DNA from: Wylensekiella montiformis
GTDB lineage: Bacteria; Bacillota; Negativicutes; Selenomonadales; Selenomonadaceae
DNA: 64,000 nt
Direction: 5' to 3'
Assembly (NCBI RefSeq): GCF_009697385.1
Contig: NZ_VUNL01000013.1
Location: forward strand, 19,400 to 83,399
Part shown: positions 9,689-18,692 of the stretch, piece after piece
Layout of the letters: each line of letters opens with the position of its first letter
How positions within the stretch are numbered: position 1 is the first letter of the stretch
Translations under genes and position numbers: made by a program
The notes under the pieces: model-generated
The model's input: only the letters and a program-made list of their open reading frames with translations
Told to the model about the DNA's origin: nothing
Database searches by the model: none

Positions 9689-10576
9689 TTATTTGATTAA
9701 CCCATGATTCCGGAGCGCAGCTTCCAGTTTCCGTTCATGCTCCGGCTCCATCTCGCAAAGAGGCATGCGCAGGGGACCTGCTGCATAGCCCAGCTTGCGC
9801 ATCGCTACCTTGACAGGAATCGGATTCACTTCGCAAAACAGCGCATCAATGAGGTCGGCATATTGAATCTGCATATCCGATGCCTTTTTCACATCTCCGT
9901 CAAAATATGCCTGACAAAGTTCATGCGTTGCCTTCGGCGCTACGTTGGAAAGCACTGAAATGACGCCCTGTCCGCCCAGCGAGAGAATCGGAAGGATCTG
10001 ATCGTCATTTCCGGAATAAAGCACAAGATCATCTCCGACTGCCGCTCTTAGACGCAGAATCTTGGACAAATCGCCATTCGCCTCTTTAACGGCAACAATA
10101 TTCGGATGCTTAGCCAGCTGAACATACGTCTCCGTCGCAATCGAGACGCCGGTACGAGAAGGAACATCATACAGAACGATAGGAATATGAACCGCGTCCG
10201 CAATTGTCGTATAATGCGCAATCAGTCCCTTCTGCGTACATTTGTTATAGTAAGGCGTGACCACCAGCAAGGCATCTGCGCCAACTTTTTCAGCGTATTG
10301 GGAAAGCTCCACCGCATAAGCCGTCTCATTTGAGCCGGTACCGGCAATAACCGGAATGCGTCCCTTGACCTGATCCACGGCAAACTTAATCGTCGCCCGG
10401 TGTTCCGCATCCGTCATGGTAGCCGATTCGCCCGTCGTACCGGTGATGACAATCGCGTCCGTACCGCCGGCAATCTGATCCTCAATAATACGCCCCAGCT
10501 CCGAAAAATTGATTCCGTCGTCTGTATATGGCGTAATAATAGCTACTCCAGCGCCCTTGAAAATTGGTTTTTTCAT
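9689..10576 (-). CDS. dapA: 4-hydroxy-tetrahydrodipicolinate synthase
   Basis: Condenses pyruvate with aspartate semialdehyde, the first committed step to diaminopimelate and lysine. The 295-residue class I aldolase has ITGTTGESATM, the active-site Tyr in LYDVPSRTG, and the Schiff-base Lys in VAVKEANGD. GGGAGG lies seven bases before the ATG at 10576. It appears to be its own unit, between the M16C peptidase and the serine dehydratase genes. Confidence 0.96.
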   Translation of the reverse strand: MKKPIFKGAGVAIITPYTDDGINFSELGRIIEDQIAGGTDAIVITGTTGESATMTDAEHRATIKFAVDQVKGRIPVIAGTGSNETAYAVELSQYAEKVGADALLVVTPYYNKCTQKGLIAHYTTIADAVHIPIVLYDVPSRTGVSIATETYVQLAKHPNIVAVKEANGDLSKILRLRAAVGDDLVLYSGNDDQILPILSLGGQGVISVLSNVAPKATHELCQAYFDGDVKKASDMQIQYADLIDALFCEVNPIPVKVAMRKLGYAAGPLRMPLCEMEPEHERKLEAALRNHGLIK

Positions 10577-10625
10577 AAAAAAGCCTCCCATTGCGAGCTT
10601 ATTCTAATTGTTGCGCGTTTTACTC

Positions 10626-10654
10626 ATTATCACATGATACACGCGGAAAGTCAA
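10626..10654 (-). promoter_or_regulatory. dapA promoter
   Basis: Minus-strand TTGACT (10649-10654) and GATAAT (10626-10631) with a 17-base spacer, about 50 bases before the dapA ATG. A short hairpin (10683-10690 with 10693-10700) between this promoter and the upstream peptidase stop may end the preceding transcript. Confidence 0.65.
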
Positions 10655-10718
10655 CGTCCTTTCTGCGCATATCATATAAAGTGAGCTCTGTTCAGAGCCC
10701 GTCAGCACCGGATAAACG

Positions 10719-13634
10719 TCAAAGCGCCGGCTTAATCGTACCAAACAACGACCGCTCCTCTTCCAGTTTTTCCTGCCCGCCAAACACACAGAACACATTC
10801 TGCTTCATGCAGGCATCGATCGTTTCGGCCAAATTCCGGATATCTTCCTGACGGGTATCCAGAATTTGTTCCCGATTTTTCTGGCGGTCTGCGCGACTGA
10901 TGCCTCTAAGCCAGCATGTTGCTGCAGCGTTTCCTTTCATTTGCGGGGTCAGGGGTGTATCGATCACACTCATCGTTCCGATAATAAACTTATCCATTTC
11001 GCGATCTGACGCGCTGAACTGACGGAGGTATGCTGCTGTCCCGTCAAATACATCCAGAGTTTCCCGCAGATTCGGATCGCGATAAGAACCGAAATACATC
11101 ATACCATTCCGGTTGAAATTCGTGAAGGCGCCATAAGCGCCTCCCTGCACGCGAATCTTCGTCCAGAAATACCCATAGCGCAAAATCGTTTCCAATACAT
11201 GCATGGAGCCGGTAAACGGATAGCCAAGCTGGATAAAATTCGCGCCTTTGCTGACATACTGAACACGACTGGAAGAGAACAACCCTTCATTCAGTGCCTG
11301 CAGCGTCCAATGATACGTCTCCGGCGCAAACTCTTTCGCACTGAGTGTCTGCCGGAATTTGCGGAAGCCCTGTTCGATGGCCGGATATCCCTCTTCCCGC
11401 TCTGTCACACTGATAATCAGACGGTGCTGATTAAACAGGCGCGGCATAAGTTCCTGAAATACTGCCTGCATTTTCGGCAGGGCCTCATCAAAATGCTGTA
11501 AAAGATCGCGGATAAACTGATAAAACGGCAAGCCGCCTTCATCCGCATAACGGCCGGCTTCATGGATATAGCCCGCCAGCCGGGATGCGACAACCTGATG
11601 AGCGGAACGCTGCAAATTGACTTCCATGGATGCCTGTTCCTGCTCCAGCAGTTCACGGATGCGCTTTGCATCCGTGAACCGGCTGCGATTCAGCACCTCG
11701 TCCAGCAACAGGAAAAGCTGCGGCAGTTTCTCCCTGAGCGCCTTGGCCTTGATGCGGAATTTAGGCAGATTGGAGTCCGGCTCACCATTGCGCGTATAAG
11801 TGGTCAGCTCATACGCAACACCTCCGGTATAAAGATTTTTGTAGTTAGCCAGCTCGGCATAAGTATGCTCGGACGTATCAACATTGCCCAGCAGCTCACT
11901 GAGCAGATACGCATACGGCAGATATTCCTGAGGGACGGTCTGCGCATCAAAATAAAGGTTCAGATAAACGATGCCATTCGTCTCAATATCACTGAACAGA
12001 ACCGTCGTCCCCTCGATCTCTCGTACGGAAAGCGGAAGTTCATACGTTTCACGACGAATGTCGGAGAGGCCCAGCACGGGGATGGTGCGCAGCGCCTCCT
12101 CCGATTCCGGACTCTGCTGCCGCTCCTTGAGGGCGCGGGTCGCCCGAATGACGTCCTGAATCTCCTGCGGCGACATCGCCGCTTTTTTCTCAGCCAGACG
12201 CTCCTGTAGCTCCCGTTCGCGCTTCTCGGCCAACGTCTTGTCCGGCGACAGGACCAGCAGGGTACTGTGCGTATTCTGCAAAAAATACCGGCGGATCAGG
12301 TCTTCAAAATATCCCTGATCCAATCCCTCCCGAATCGCAGCCAGATTTTCCTCATAGCGCAGACTGTCCTCCGGCTGCCCGTCATAAAGCCAGGTCTTCA
12401 TCGCCCGTATTCCATAGATCAGCCCCTTAGGCGCCGATCCATAATCCGATTCGCGCAGGCGGAACTCCAGCAGATTAACGGAGGCTTCCAACAGCGTACG
12501 ATCCAATCCATGATCCGCCAGATTTTGCAAAGTATTAAGGACCAGTTCCCGAAACGCTTCCGCACGATCTGCTTCCGCATTGTTCACAATGATGCTGAAA
12601 AAAGGCTGCAGGATATCGTCTTCAAAATTCGAATCGACATCCTTGCCGATTCTGGCATCGATCAAGGCCTTGCGGAGCGGTGCGGCCGGAGTCCGAAGCA
12701 GCGCGTGTTCCAAAATTTCCAGCCCCATCATATCCCGGGAATTCAGGCTGTCGCCGACTACCCAGTTCAACGCCAGAAAGGTCTTTTCTTTCGTATCTTC
12801 CTCCTCACTGACCGGGTATTCTCCCGACCACCGCACCATATTGGGAAAAGCCGGCTGCCGCTCAATCCGCGACGGCACCGGAATGCGGTCAAAACGGCTC
12901 AGATACTCTTCATCCAGATAGGCCAGTTTTTCCTCGATATTCAGGTCTCCATACAAATAAATATAACTGTTGGACGGATGGTAATAGCGCTCATGGAAAG
13001 CCAGAAACTTCTCCTGAGTCAGATCCGGGATGGCTTCCGGATCCCCGCCCGATTCAAAGCCATAAGTCGTATCCGGATACAAGGAAGACATAATCCGGCT
13101 CTCAAGCAGATCATCCGGCGCAGACAGCGCTCCCTTCATCTCATTGTAAACTACGCCGCTATACGACAGCTCATCCTCCGGTTTTTCAATCTCATAATGC
13201 CAGCCCTCCTGCATAAGCACCTGTGGATTATCGCGCATGGCTGGATAAAATACCGCATCCAGATAAACATCCATAAGGTTCTGAAAATCTTTATCATTAC
13301 GGCTGGCCACAGGATACATGGTCTTATCCGGATAAGTCATCGCATTCAGAAAGGTATTGAGAGACCCTTTAACCAGCTCGACAAACGGCTCCTTCAGCGG
13401 ATATTTCCGGCTTCCGCAGAGCGTCGAATGCTCCACGATATGCGCTACGCCGGTATCATCCACCGGCGGCGTGCGAAAAGAAATCGAAAACACCTTATTA
13501 TCATCCTGATTCTGCAGGAAAAAGAGACGCGCTCCGCTCTTTTCATGTTCCAGAAGCCACCCCACCGAGTTCGTTTCGCCAATCTCGCTTTTTCTCAATA
13601 CCCGGAATCCATGAATGATGTCTTTTTCTTCCAA
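10719..13634 (-). CDS. M16C metallopeptidase (presequence-protease-like)
   Basis: 971-residue insulinase-family zinc peptidase of the one-chain PreP/M16C type, which degrades peptides in an enclosed chamber. The inverted zinc motif HIVEH is at residues 65-69, followed by TLCGSRKYPLKEPF and the conserved LNAMTYPDKTMYPV. The C-terminal half holds the inactive partner domains with FIQLGYPFTGS and RVQGGAYGAF. The start is a TTG at 13634 with GGGAGG seven bases upstream; an earlier in-frame TTG lies within the ribosome site itself. Probably cytoplasmic because no signal peptide is seen. Confidence 0.88.
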   Translation of the reverse strand: MEEKDIIHGFRVLRKSEIGETNSVGWLLEHEKSGARLFFLQNQDDNKVFSISFRTPPVDDTGVAHIVEHSTLCGSRKYPLKEPFVELVKGSLNTFLNAMTYPDKTMYPVASRNDKDFQNLMDVYLDAVFYPAMRDNPQVLMQEGWHYEIEKPEDELSYSGVVYNEMKGALSAPDDLLESRIMSSLYPDTTYGFESGGDPEAIPDLTQEKFLAFHERYYHPSNSYIYLYGDLNIEEKLAYLDEEYLSRFDRIPVPSRIERQPAFPNMVRWSGEYPVSEEEDTKEKTFLALNWVVGDSLNSRDMMGLEILEHALLRTPAAPLRKALIDARIGKDVDSNFEDDILQPFFSIIVNNAEADRAEAFRELVLNTLQNLADHGLDRTLLEASVNLLEFRLRESDYGSAPKGLIYGIRAMKTWLYDGQPEDSLRYEENLAAIREGLDQGYFEDLIRRYFLQNTHSTLLVLSPDKTLAEKRERELQERLAEKKAAMSPQEIQDVIRATRALKERQQSPESEEALRTIPVLGLSDIRRETYELPLSVREIEGTTVLFSDIETNGIVYLNLYFDAQTVPQEYLPYAYLLSELLGNVDTSEHTYAELANYKNLYTGGVAYELTTYTRNGEPDSNLPKFRIKAKALREKLPQLFLLLDEVLNRSRFTDAKRIRELLEQEQASMEVNLQRSAHQVVASRLAGYIHEAGRYADEGGLPFYQFIRDLLQHFDEALPKMQAVFQELMPRLFNQHRLIISVTEREEGYPAIEQGFRKFRQTLSAKEFAPETYHWTLQALNEGLFSSSRVQYVSKGANFIQLGYPFTGSMHVLETILRYGYFWTKIRVQGGAYGAFTNFNRNGMMYFGSYRDPNLRETLDVFDGTAAYLRQFSASDREMDKFIIGTMSVIDTPLTPQMKGNAAATCWLRGISRADRQKNREQILDTRQEDIRNLAETIDACMKQNVFCVFGGQEKLEEERSLFGTIKPAL

Positions 13635-13756
13635 AAAAATACCTCCCAAAATCGATTTCAGTTACGATAAGACTTCACAAATCAGCCCCAGTGGATGCAG
13701 CAGCCGAAAGGATCCCCGCCAGGGGAAGCGCAGCATCTGTCAAACGGATCGATTGT

Positions 13757-13781
13757 CCTATGTAACTTATTATAACATAGG
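13757..13781 (-). promoter_or_regulatory. extended -10 promoter with overlapping palindrome (M16C peptidase gene)
   Basis: A minus-strand TG-N-TATAAT element (TATAAT at 13769-13774) is embedded in an inverted repeat CCTATGT (13757-13763) / ACATAGG (13775-13781). The -35 is poor. A dyad centred on the -10 looks like an operator for an unidentified regulator. Confidence 0.45.
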
Positions 13782-13819
13782 TACTGCCGCTTTGTTTTTT
13801 AATCCCATTCTGTTCATGC

Positions 13820-14803
13820 TTACGGCGTACGCAAAAGATCCTGCAGCTCTTCCCGCGTCACAGCATACGTTCCAAGCCTCATAACGACACGGCCGGCCGC
13901 CAGATTGGCCAAATATGCTCCATGTCTCGGATTCAATCCGCCAGCCAGCGCCAGCGCAAAGACTGCCGCGATACTATCCGTCGCGCCGAGCACATCGAAA
14001 AGCTCCTGGGCCTTCGTCGGAATATGAGCGACCACATCCTTCCCCACCAAAGATAATCCTTGCTGAGATCGTGTCACGATCACATTGCGCAGCCGATACT
14101 TGCGGAGCAAATAATGCGCCGCCTTTTCTACCTGGTCATCCTCATTCTCCACAGGCTGCAAAAGCGCTTGATTTACCCGTTTCATATTGGCTACAACATA
14201 ATCCGCATGCGCGTAATTCACCCAGTTGTGCCCGCTCATATCCACCACCACAGGAACCCCGTGATTATGGCAGAGCTCGATAATTTTCGCACAAGTTTTC
14301 TCCGTACAGGCTCCATTATCATGGTCGGAAATGACCACACAATCCAGACTCTCATTGAGCTTCTGACCGATATACTGACGGAATTTCTGCGCGTCCTCAC
14401 CATCCACGGCCCCGGATTCTTCGAAATCAAGCCGAAACATCTGCTGATTCCCGCTGACGACACGCACCTTCGTTGTCGTCGGCCGGTCGGTATAAATAAG
14501 CCCCGACGCATCAATACCATAGCGCCGAAACTTTTCTACCATACTCTCACAGTGCTGATCGTCACCGACAAATCCCGAAATCCCCGTCCTGACGCCCAGC
14601 ACAGCAAGGTTACAGGCAATATTCGCACCGCCGCCCAATTTTTCCGTGGAAGAATGCACCCGGGTAATCGGCACAGGAGCTTCTCCCGAAATCCGCGTCA
14701 CTTCGCCATAATAATACTTATCCAGCATAATATCCCCAACGACCAGCACCTTGCAGGCCGCCGGCTTATCCTCCAGAAACTGGCAGAGCATTTGATTGTC
14801 CAT
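13820..14803 (-). CDS. PfkB-family kinase, probable heptose-7-phosphate kinase
   Basis: 327 residues, resembling the kinase half of HldE (or HldA), which phosphorylates heptose-7-phosphate for ADP-heptose and LPS core synthesis. Matches are VVGDIMLDKYYYG, RISGEAPVPI, GGGANIACNLA and KVRVVSGNQQMFRLDFE. The anion-hole/catalytic motif reads GATDS instead of the usual GAGDT; the catalytic Asp is kept. GGGGGAGG precedes the ATG at 14803. No adenylyltransferase half is attached and no other heptose genes are nearby, so the substrate is inferred. Confidence 0.75.
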   Translation of the reverse strand: MDNQMLCQFLEDKPAACKVLVVGDIMLDKYYYGEVTRISGEAPVPITRVHSSTEKLGGGANIACNLAVLGVRTGISGFVGDDQHCESMVEKFRRYGIDASGLIYTDRPTTTKVRVVSGNQQMFRLDFEESGAVDGEDAQKFRQYIGQKLNESLDCVVISDHDNGACTEKTCAKIIELCHNHGVPVVVDMSGHNWVNYAHADYVVANMKRVNQALLQPVENEDDQVEKAAHYLLRKYRLRNVIVTRSQQGLSLVGKDVVAHIPTKAQELFDVLGATDSIAAVFALALAGGLNPRHGAYLANLAAGRVVMRLGTYAVTREELQDLLRTP

Positions 14804-14901
14804 CACAAAATCCTCCCCCAAACCGTCATAGACAATATGCTTATGTATTCGCTTCCAGACGGACAAAATCCTGCCGGTTCCGCAAAAACGCGTCAGACAC
14901 A

Positions 14902-14943
14902 AAACGCCCTCCTGACCGGGCCTTGCAGCCTGCTCAGGAGGGC
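14902..14943 (-). terminator. rho-independent terminator after the glutamine synthetase gene
   Basis: Perfect 10-bp stem (14906-14915 with 14934-14943), followed on the minus strand by GTTTTG. It lies 36 bases past the synthetase stop and before the kinase gene start. Confidence 0.75.
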
Positions 14944-14978
14944 ATCTCTTCAAGATATGCGATTTTTTTATTTCTGCA

Positions 14979-16868
14979 TCAGATCATATTCTTGGAATAT
15001 GCGTCATAAAGCGCTTTCAGTTCTTCCACCTTATCGTACATCTCAACCTGAAGGCCGGAAGCCGTCGCATAATCGCCCTCGTTCAAAGCATTCGTGAGCA
15101 GCGTAAACAGAGATTTTTCATCGATGCTGTCTTTGGCCAGATAGCTGCGAATGCCGCTAATCTTGTTCCAATTATACGAATCCTGATCCGTCACAAAATC
15201 CGAATGAATTTCCTTTGCCGCACGGACAATATCGCGGTTTTCCGGAATAATGCGGGAAATCAGCTCCGTCTTCCAGCGAAGCAGCGCACCATCACGGAAC
15301 GCGCTGATGATCTGATCATCCAACGCGCCGCCGGCAGTAATCACCGACTTCTTCTCCGGATAATTCTCGAAATTCTGCATGTTCTCCCAAACCGTAGCCG
15401 GCGGTGCGCCAAAGAGACGGTTGCGCTCTTCGTCCGTATAGTCTTCGAAGACATTGTTCTCCGAACGATACGCACGATCCTTTTCCAGATAGAACCCCTC
15501 TTCGCCAGCATCCTTGGAGATCTCGGCAACGAGTTCGGCCGTCGTATGCTTAACCGCAGCCTTAATGCCATCGAGGCAGGCCGAATAAATGGCGGCCAGC
15601 ACCAGATAAGTATTCGTATACGGGTTGCAGGCACGCAGCTCAAAACGCGTTGCATACGGATTGCTGAGGTCACGAATCAGTCCGGCAAGAATCGTACGGT
15701 TGCGGGAAGGCTGATCCGGCTTATGTCCCAGCGAGGTGACGACACAGATCGGCGCCTCAAAGCCAGGTTTCAAACGGTTCAAAGAATCGTTCGTCGCAGA
15801 GACAAACGGATTGATCGTCTCATAGTTTTTCAGCATGCCCATGATGGCGCCATAACCGACAGCACTCATGAAATCCTTCTTCGGATCATCCGCCGTGAAA
15901 AGATTATGCATCTTCCCGTCTTTGGTCACCGCCGCCATGCCGATATGCGTATGCTCACCATTTCCGGCCAGCCCGATCATCGGTTTTGCCTTGAAGCTTA
16001 CTTCCAAGCCGACGGAACGGAACGTCTCTTTCACGACAGAGCGTACAAAAATCTCATTGTCTGCGGCCTGCAGGGCATCGGCAAAGCGCCAGTCAATTTC
16101 CAGCTGCTCGCAGACATGCGTCATATGACCACTCTCGTCGATCTGCGCTTTCAAGCCGCCGACCTCTTTATGACCCATCTCTACCTTGAAGCCATACTTA
16201 TCCAGTTCCAGCAGGCAGGTCTCCATAGCCGTGCGGACCACGCCATGCAGACGCTCCCAGTACTGTTCCTGCAGAACCTGAGAGGCGGACATTTCTTCAA
16301 TGGCAGCATCCTCCAGCGGAGTCTTGACCCAGAATTCCAGCTCTGTCGCAGAAGTAAACTGGATATCCGTCACATCGCTGCCGTTTACACTCTCCAGCCC
16401 CGACATCTTCGGATTTTCCTTGAACAGCTGCAGCAGATTCTTTTTGACATAAGAAAGGGTATCGGCCAGTACCGCACGGGAATCTACGCGTTTGCCCTCA
16501 TGAATCAGGAAAGACGGAATACGCAGCGTACCAACCGGTTTCTCGGTTTCCTCATCATAATATTCCATATTGTAATCGACAAACCAGTTGACCGACGGAT
16601 CCACTGGCATATCCACCTTTGCATTATTCAGCGTAGCAATTCCCGGAAGAACCACAGACGATCCATCTGTCTGCACTGCCGTGCCAGCATAAAACTCATC
16701 AATATCCTTAAGGAAGATACGAACAGGAATCTTCTCGTCCGTATCATTGCCGGCCATATCGACGCCGACCAAAGAAACGAACTTAATCTCCGGATGTGCT
16801 TTCACCTGCTTGAGAACATCTTCTTTGCTGGAATTTGCCGGAATGACATAAAGTAAATCGTCCATCAT
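14979..16868 (-). CDS. glutamine synthetase, large form
   Basis: Makes glutamine from glutamate, ammonia and ATP. At 629 residues it is longer than GlnA type I (about 450) and shorter than type III (about 700). The catalytic fold is recognisable: TSATELEFWV, GNGEHTHIGM (metal/glutamate binding) and NRLKPGFEAP, then SRNRTILAG and ATRFELRACNPYTNTYLVLA. A C-terminal extension of about 150 helical residues follows. AAGGATGG precedes the tandem ATGs at 16868. A hairpin with a U-run sits in its leader. Function is confident; subgroup is not. Confidence 0.88.
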   Translation of the reverse strand: MMDDLLYVIPANSSKEDVLKQVKAHPEIKFVSLVGVDMAGNDTDEKIPVRIFLKDIDEFYAGTAVQTDGSSVVLPGIATLNNAKVDMPVDPSVNWFVDYNMEYYDEETEKPVGTLRIPSFLIHEGKRVDSRAVLADTLSYVKKNLLQLFKENPKMSGLESVNGSDVTDIQFTSATELEFWVKTPLEDAAIEEMSASQVLQEQYWERLHGVVRTAMETCLLELDKYGFKVEMGHKEVGGLKAQIDESGHMTHVCEQLEIDWRFADALQAADNEIFVRSVVKETFRSVGLEVSFKAKPMIGLAGNGEHTHIGMAAVTKDGKMHNLFTADDPKKDFMSAVGYGAIMGMLKNYETINPFVSATNDSLNRLKPGFEAPICVVTSLGHKPDQPSRNRTILAGLIRDLSNPYATRFELRACNPYTNTYLVLAAIYSACLDGIKAAVKHTTAELVAEISKDAGEEGFYLEKDRAYRSENNVFEDYTDEERNRLFGAPPATVWENMQNFENYPEKKSVITAGGALDDQIISAFRDGALLRWKTELISRIIPENRDIVRAAKEIHSDFVTDQDSYNWNKISGIRSYLAKDSIDEKSLFTLLTNALNEGDYATASGLQVEMYDKVEELKALYDAYSKNMI

Positions 16869-16899
16869 ATACCATCCTTTTCAATACAGAATCCACACC

Positions 16900-16961
16900 A
16901 AAAAGCCATACAAAGCATCCAGCTGTGCGATCAGCACACCCAATCAATACTCTGTATGGCT
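16900..16961 (-). promoter_or_regulatory. terminator-like leader hairpin of the glutamine synthetase gene
   Basis: Stem AGCCATACA (16904-16912) / TGTATGGCT (16953-16961) encloses a second stem TGTGC (16924-16928) / GCACA (16934-16938). On the minus strand the outer stem ends in a run of about five U and sits 32 bases before the start codon, downstream of a good promoter. This is the layout of a transcription attenuator. Confidence 0.6.
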
Positions 16962-16997
16962 CCATTGCCAAAACATATTTGTCTTCTGACATGACTT

Positions 16998-17026
16998 ATA
17001 ATATCACAAGACAGTGCACTTGTAAA
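16998..17026 (-). promoter_or_regulatory. glutamine synthetase promoter
   Basis: Minus-strand TTTACA (17021-17026), 17 bases, TATTAT (16998-17003). The start point should be near 16991, giving a leader of about 120 bases that includes the hairpin element. Confidence 0.65.
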
Positions 17027-17030
17027 GCGT

Positions 17031-18674
17031 TTATTTTGTATACAAAAGGGACTGACCGAGTGACGACTCTATGCTCTTTTCAAAGGAACGGCAATCCTGA
17101 CCGTATACCTGTCGGAAAGCCCGGCGGCTGTCGCCCGTGAGGCGCGTTTTGTCCTGCCACTCCGCCAAAGACTGCCAGCCGTAACGATCGACAAGCCGCA
17201 AAACCGCGTATTCTGCCAAAACGGAAACGGTATCCTCAGAAAATTCTTCTGCCGCAGACTGATACCCATCTGCCGTTTCCATGCGGGAAAGCGGAGGAAG
17301 CCGTCCGGACTGACGAAGAACGGACAGCCATGCCTGACGATATTGAGTCAGCGCCCCATATCCGGACTCGCTGAGCCGAACCGTCCCCATGACATACCCT
17401 GCCCCCCGTACCAGCCACTCCATATCCTCTGCCGGATGTCCTGACCGCTGTGACTGCATGATCCGCATGAGCATCGTTCCCATGCTGAAAATCTGCTGCC
17501 GTCTGGTATCCAGTTGTCCGACATTGATAAGTACGGTGCTCCCATTTTCAATCCAAAGACTGGATGCAGCCAAAGTGCCGGCTTTCTCCGGATTCATGCC
17601 GCAAAATTCCTGCACAGCCCGGGACAGGTCCTGCTGGTCGGAAGCCAGAACAATCTGGTATTCACCATGCAGAGTCCCGCCAAAATGGGATTGGAAGGAC
17701 TGCTGGGCCAGTTGTGCCTGACGGGCCAGTTCATCAGCCAGTTCCTCGCGGACGCCCTTTCGCGAAACGAAATGAAAAACGGCTTCTTTTTTTTGCTCCT
17801 GCTGCCACCAGACACGGAATTCACGCAAAAAATCATCCAGCGCAATGCCGAATGTCTCCTGAAAAGCCTGCTCGCCACGCTCTGCCTGTCCGAGGCGTTC
17901 AAAGTATTCTCCGAGTTTGCGGCATTCGATGCCCTCGGCACGCGTAGACAGCAGATACCAGCTCATGAGATCCGACATGGCATACGAATGAAGATTCTTT
18001 TTCATCAAAGCTTTTCGCTGTTCCAGATTATTGTGCTGAAGCTGATCCGGACTGGCCGTTTCTGCTGCTCCAAGCAATTCTGCTTTGACATCCATCATCC
18101 ATTTATCCACTGGCCGCTGTCCCAAATGACTGGCCAGGACCGCGCCGAAATAATCCGCCGATCCTTCTTCCAGCCAGAACAACGCCTTTTCATCCGTGTC
18201 GCGGCCGCGACTGAGCTCATATTGAACCTGATGAAACAGCTCATGCCCCGTCGTACTGATACGGTCTGCCGGTGTGGACATCACTCCGGCCTTTGCATTG
18301 ATCGCCGTCAGTCCCCTGCGCCCGCCTGTCCAGCCGCCGGAAAGCGCGGCAATTTCACCGGCTTCCTCCGCACTGAGGTGAAACGCATCTTTTAATACGT
18401 TTTGATAACTTTGTTCCGACCCCGTCACATAAACCTTGACCGGATGATGAAGCCGGATGCCCGTCGTGCTTTCCAGAACCGACGGAAACGCCTCCACAGC
18501 CTGACGGACATCCTTTACCGCTGCGGGGTCCGGCTCTGCTTCGCCGATGATCTCAATGCTTCCTTCCTCCCGGCTGTTCATGGAACCTTGCCAAAATCCA
18601 TGCACAGCCAGCCCGCCAGCCAGAAGGGCTGCCGCCAGTGAAATCAACAGCAGGCAGCGACTGGTTTTTCTCAT
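17031..18674 (-). CDS. exported gluzincin-like metallopeptidase with degenerate second repeat
   Basis: 547 residues with an N-terminal membrane anchor or signal (about residues 6-26), so the body is extracytoplasmic. Zinc site: HELFH at 144-148, with a downstream Glu in WLEEGSADYFG (about 167-177), the MA-clan pattern. The second half repeats the fold without the residues: VRGAGYVMG stands where EEGSADYFG is expected, and no HExxH is present. The ATG at 18674 follows GGAG closely, 18 bases after the ABC permease stop. Substrate unknown. Confidence 0.7.
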   Translation of the reverse strand: MRKTSRCLLLISLAAALLAGGLAVHGFWQGSMNSREEGSIEIIGEAEPDPAAVKDVRQAVEAFPSVLESTTGIRLHHPVKVYVTGSEQSYQNVLKDAFHLSAEEAGEIAALSGGWTGGRRGLTAINAKAGVMSTPADRISTTGHELFHQVQYELSRGRDTDEKALFWLEEGSADYFGAVLASHLGQRPVDKWMMDVKAELLGAAETASPDQLQHNNLEQRKALMKKNLHSYAMSDLMSWYLLSTRAEGIECRKLGEYFERLGQAERGEQAFQETFGIALDDFLREFRVWWQQEQKKEAVFHFVSRKGVREELADELARQAQLAQQSFQSHFGGTLHGEYQIVLASDQQDLSRAVQEFCGMNPEKAGTLAASSLWIENGSTVLINVGQLDTRRQQIFSMGTMLMRIMQSQRSGHPAEDMEWLVRGAGYVMGTVRLSESGYGALTQYRQAWLSVLRQSGRLPPLSRMETADGYQSAAEEFSEDTVSVLAEYAVLRLVDRYGWQSLAEWQDKTRLTGDSRRAFRQVYGQDCRSFEKSIESSLGQSLLYTK

Positions 18675-18692
18675 AGGCTTCTCCGATCCTCC

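Noticed and set aside
12267..13670. 467-codon plus-strand open frame opposite the M16C peptidase
   Set aside because: Arg/Ile/His-rich translation typical of an antisense shadow; no start signal or family.
15204..16856. 550-codon plus-strand open frame opposite the glutamine synthetase
   Set aside because: Antisense of a conserved gene; no motif and no ribosome site.
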